35,899 nt of DNA from Endozoicomonadaceae bacterium (lineage in GTDB: Bacteria; Pseudomonadota; Gammaproteobacteria; Pseudomonadales; Endozoicomonadaceae), in NCBI GenBank assembly GCA_023146365.1, contig JAGLCE010000025.1, positions 1 through 35,899 on the forward strand, read 5' to 3'. The notes under the pieces are model-generated. The model searched no databases. It was not told the origin of the DNA and saw only the letters and a program-made list of their open reading frames with translations. Position numbers and translations under genes: made by a program. Shown here piece after piece: positions 33,325-35,899 of this stretch (the first letter of the stretch is position 1; the number at the start of each line of letters is the position of its first letter).

Positions 33325-34123
33325 ACCAGACCATACCCAACAGAAAAACCCCTAACAGAAGACGATAAATCACAAACGGCATCAGCCCTATCCGATTAAT
33401 CAAGGCGAGAAAATAGTGAATGCAGATAAAAGCGCTAATCGCAGACAGAGCAATACCACTGATCAAAACACCCCAGTCCACAGTCACATCATCAAACACC
33501 AGTTGAAGTATCTTCAAGCTGCTCGCAGCCACCACCACCGGAATCGACAACAGAAACGAAAATCGGGCAGACGCTTCCCGAGTCAGCCCCAGAAACAGGC
33601 CTGCCGTGATGGTAATGCCTGAACGGGAGGTGCCAGGAATCAACGCAACAGCCTGAACAAAACCGATGATCATCGCCTGTTTCAGGGTCAACGTCTCCAA
33701 CGATTGCGTCAATTTACCGGTAAGATCTGCCCAGCCCAGTAGTACGCCAAACACGAGGGTTGTGGCTGCGATCAGACCGGTTGATCGTAGCGTATCATCG
33801 AGTCCGGTCAGACTGAAAATGCCACCGAAGACCACCGCCGGCAGAGTTGCCCAGACTAGGTACCAAGCCATCCGGCTCTCACTGGTAGGCGATCCACCCG
33901 TGACACTGCGAAACCAGTCAACCACAATCCGCACTAGATCATGGCGAAAATAAGCCAATACAGCCAGCAAAGTACCTAGGTGAACCGCCACATCGAATGT
34001 CGGCCCCTGATCAGGCCAACCCAGCAGTTGAGACGGCAGGATTAAGTGAGCCGAACTGGATATGGGCAGAAATTCCGTTAACCCCTGAATCAAAGCCAAG
34101 ACAATCAAATGCAGCGTTTCCAA
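33317..34123 (-). CDS. uppP: Undecaprenyl-diphosphate phosphatase (BacA type)
   Basis: 268 residues, a polytopic inner-membrane enzyme that recycles the lipid carrier undecaprenyl diphosphate for peptidoglycan synthesis and gives bacitracin tolerance. Family motifs are GLTEFLPISSSAHL near the N-terminus and IPGTSRSGITI around residue 165, with about eight hydrophobic spans. The start is a TTG: an in-frame TGA ends just three bases upstream, so no earlier start is possible. GGAG lies about 11 bases away. It begins 20 bases after tsaB and overlaps rsmJ at its end. Confidence 0.95.
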   Translation of the reverse strand: METLHLIVLALIQGLTEFLPISSSAHLILPSQLLGWPDQGPTFDVAVHLGTLLAVLAYFRHDLVRIVVDWFRSVTGGSPTSESRMAWYLVWATLPAVVFGGIFSLTGLDDTLRSTGLIAATTLVFGVLLGWADLTGKLTQSLETLTLKQAMIIGFVQAVALIPGTSRSGITITAGLFLGLTREASARFSFLLSIPVVVAASSLKILQLVFDDVTVDWGVLISGIALSAISAFICIHYFLALINRIGLMPFVIYRLLLGVFLLGMVWFG

Positions 34124-34143
34124 CGTTCAATAGACTCCGTCAC

Positions 34144-34821
34144 TCAGCGTTCATGTTTTTTCTTGGCTACGTCGTTGCGCAAATAAACCGGCAATGCTTG
34201 TTCAGCCGCAACCACGTCACCACTGGCAAATGCAACGGACGCCAGTAAGGCGATATCAGCCGCATGCGGTAATTCATCGGGATAGCACTGATTCACAGCC
34301 AGAGCGATCCGATCTCGGTACTGCCAGCCGGTGCCAACACCCACCCAGCTATTCATACCGGGCATTGCGGCGGAAACCGCTTCCGGAGCGCAGACCTGCT
34401 CACTCCCCTGCAACACCATGACACCATCGTCCGAGGTATAGCAAGCTTGGTAGATCTCACTCATACGGGCATCAATGGCGGCCAACACCTGTTGTGCGCC
34501 GTATTGACGCAACCCCAACTGGGAGAGCGCGGCTAATGTAGAGACCGGAATGACCGGAAGATCTGCTGCAAACGCCAAGCCTTGGGCAATCCCCGTCGCA
34601 ATACGTACACCGGTAAAGGCTCCTGGACCACGACCAAAAGCGATCGCATCCATCGCTGTCACAGACAGACCGTGTTCTGCCAAGATGACCTTAATCATGG
34701 GCAGTATCCGTTGACTGTGTTGCCGAGGAATGATGTCAAAGTGTTCACGCACTTCACCATCCAGATAAACGGCGACGGAGCAGGCTTCCGTCGCCGTATC
34801 CAGTGCCAGAATCCTAGGCAT
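34144..34821 (-). CDS. tsaB: tRNA threonylcarbamoyladenosine biosynthesis protein TsaB
   Basis: 225 residues from the ATG at 34821 (MPRILALDTATEACSVAVYL), the usual family N-terminus, with GAG about seven bases upstream. The ATG at 34896 would add an unsupported hydrophobic extension. TsaB is the non-catalytic ASKHA-fold partner of TsaD in the complex that makes t6A37 on ANN-decoding tRNAs. Signature segments are RQHSQRILPMI, FGRGPGAFTGVRIATGIAQG and VIPVSTLAALSQLG. It lies downstream of adk with a gap of 175 bases and is followed closely by uppP. Confidence 0.95.
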   Translation of the reverse strand: MPRILALDTATEACSVAVYLDGEVREHFDIIPRQHSQRILPMIKVILAEHGLSVTAMDAIAFGRGPGAFTGVRIATGIAQGLAFAADLPVIPVSTLAALSQLGLRQYGAQQVLAAIDARMSEIYQACYTSDDGVMVLQGSEQVCAPEAVSAAMPGMNSWVGVGTGWQYRDRIALAVNQCYPDELPHAADIALLASVAFASGDVVAAEQALPVYLRNDVAKKKHER

Positions 34822-34996
34822 AATAACACTCACTCCGAGAATAATTGCGACGGATAATACGTTGAAAAACGAATTAGACCGAAAGGCATTGAACAACAGA
34901 AAGCGCGCAGCTCATAGGCAAGACAGCGGAGTATTGAACTCCAAATCACAAGAAACTAATCATTGGTCCGGCATTAACCCGCTCCACCGGCACGAA

Positions 34997-35650
34997 TCAG
35001 ACCTGTAGTGCTTCCAATATTGCCACCGTAATCGAAGCAACGGAGCCGATACCCTCAATTTTTGAGAGGCTGGGTACAGCCGCCTCAGACTTAGCCATCG
35101 CTGTGTAAAAATCCACCAGTGGACGTGTCTGTTCATGGTAAATCGCCAGACGCTTACGCACCGTTTCCTCGTTATCATCGTCACGCTGAATCAACGCTTC
35201 TCCAGTGACATCATCTTTGCCCTCTTCCTTCGGCGGGTTGTAGACAATGTGGTAAACACGGTTGCTATGAGGGTGAACACGACGGCCACTCATGCGTTTG
35301 ACAATCTCTTCATCCGCTACGGCAATCTCCAGCACATAGTCGATAGCAACACCTGCATCACGCATGGCTTCGGCCTGAGGGAGCGTGCGGGGAAAACCGT
35401 CGAACAAAAAGCCATTGACGCAGTCGTCGTTCTTAATTCGTTCTTTGACCAAGTCAATGACAATATCATCTGGAACTAGCTGACCGGCTCCCATTAACGT
35501 CTTAATTTTCAATCCCAGCGAAGATTTCGCTTTGATGGAAGCACGCAACATACTGCCCGTGGAGATCTGGGGAATACCAAACTTCTTACAGATAAACTGG
35601 GCTTGAGTCCCCTTACCTGCGCCAGGTGCACCAAGCAGAATGACACGCAT
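34997..35650 (-). CDS. adk: Adenylate kinase
   Basis: 217 residues, the long-LID form. It interconverts ATP + AMP and 2 ADP in the cytoplasm. The P-loop is GAPGAGKGTQ (residues 7-16), followed by the AMP-binding region (ISTGSMLRASIK), FLFDGFPRTLPQAEAM, and a LID segment GRRVHPHSNRVYHIVYNPPK without zinc cysteines, then LIQRDDDNEETVRKRL. The ATG is preceded by CCGAGGAG nine bases away. It is first in the minus-strand run adk-tsaB-uppP-rsmJ. Confidence 0.97.
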   Translation of the reverse strand: MRVILLGAPGAGKGTQAQFICKKFGIPQISTGSMLRASIKAKSSLGLKIKTLMGAGQLVPDDIVIDLVKERIKNDDCVNGFLFDGFPRTLPQAEAMRDAGVAIDYVLEIAVADEEIVKRMSGRRVHPHSNRVYHIVYNPPKEEGKDDVTGEALIQRDDDNEETVRKRLAIYHEQTRPLVDFYTAMAKSEAAVPSLSKIEGIGSVASITVAILEALQV

Positions 35651-35899
35651 GCAAAATACTCCTCGGATGTGACCAGATCTAAACCTATTACCAGTCTCTC
35701 TGCTATGGATAAGGACTCAACAGTAACAAGAACCTACTTACGACAGTTTGTTATGCCACAAGCCACAAAAAGGTTAAACAATACACAAAACCGTCGCCTG
35801 GCTCAAGCCTGTCCAACGTAACAGCATCACGTTATGCCTTCGTTAATAGATCTACACCTTGAGACCTCAGCATAACTAGGAGCCTGTCGGACTTACCAC
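35651..35899. other. Upstream region of adk to the window end
   Basis: About 250 bp with no gene. It should contain the adk promoter, but I cannot define one confidently. The last bases (AGGAGCCTGTCGGACTTA) look like they could be the end of a mobile element continuing past the window; this cannot be tested here. Confidence 0.3.

Noticed and set aside
35870..35899. AGGAGCCTGTCGGACTTA as an insertion-sequence terminus
   Set aside because: Only 30 bases are visible before the window ends, and no inverted partner or transposase can be seen.

Overview
The window looks like a chromosomal segment of a host-associated gammaproteobacterium. The housekeeping genes (nth, dapE, plsB, rsmJ, uppP, tsaB, adk) are typical of Gammaproteobacteria. 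The left 15 kb is AT-rich accessory DNA with ankyrin proteins, a seven-finger C2H2 zinc-finger protein, a RING-IBR-RING (RBR) ubiquitin-ligase-like protein, a RING-like protein and a DXD glycosyltransferase-like protein, all interspersed with decayed transposases. Such a mix is known from intracellular symbionts and parasites. Endozoicomonadaceae-like animal associates would fit, but the sequence alone does not fix the genus.

Layout. 1-5.7 kb: ankyrin paralogs (two intact, one broken by an IS remnant), several IS scraps, then the zinc-finger gene. 5.7-9.1 kb: an ammonium transporter (amt) and a LysE/RhtB exporter in gene-poor DNA. 9.1-14.8 kb: an effector-like island holding a two-ORF locus split by one in-frame TGA (N-terminal domain, 30-bp minisatellite, RING-like end), a relic of an RBR gene, a glycosyltransferase-like gene with a probable frameshift at a homopolymer, and an intact RBR gene divergent from it. 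15-21 kb: core genes nth, dapE, a small conserved-looking ORF and plsB on the plus strand. 21-32 kb, minus strand: a complete Wsp-type chemosensory operon, transcribed wspA-wspB-wspC-wspD-wspE-wspF-wspR plus one extra receiver protein. 32.5-35.7 kb, minus strand: adk, tsaB, uppP and rsmJ.

How the genes work together. In Wsp systems a membrane chemoreceptor (WspA) is coupled by CheW-like WspB/WspD to the hybrid kinase WspE. WspE phosphorylates the diguanylate cyclase WspR, and WspC/WspF methylate and demethylate the receptor. This copy carries several departures that can be read directly. WspE has two extra near-identical tandem N-terminal Hpt-like modules that lack the phospho-accepting His. 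WspF has Ala where its receiver should have the phosphorylated Asp. WspR has an intact GGEEF but a broken RxxD inhibitory site. The added last gene is a receiver that also has Ala at the phospho site. Together these suggest a rewired c-di-GMP output with feedback removed at two points.

The most novel material is the eukaryotic-like set (C2H2 fingers, RBR, RING-like), which I infer to be host-directed effectors. No secretion signal or secretion system is visible in the window, so that inference is untested.
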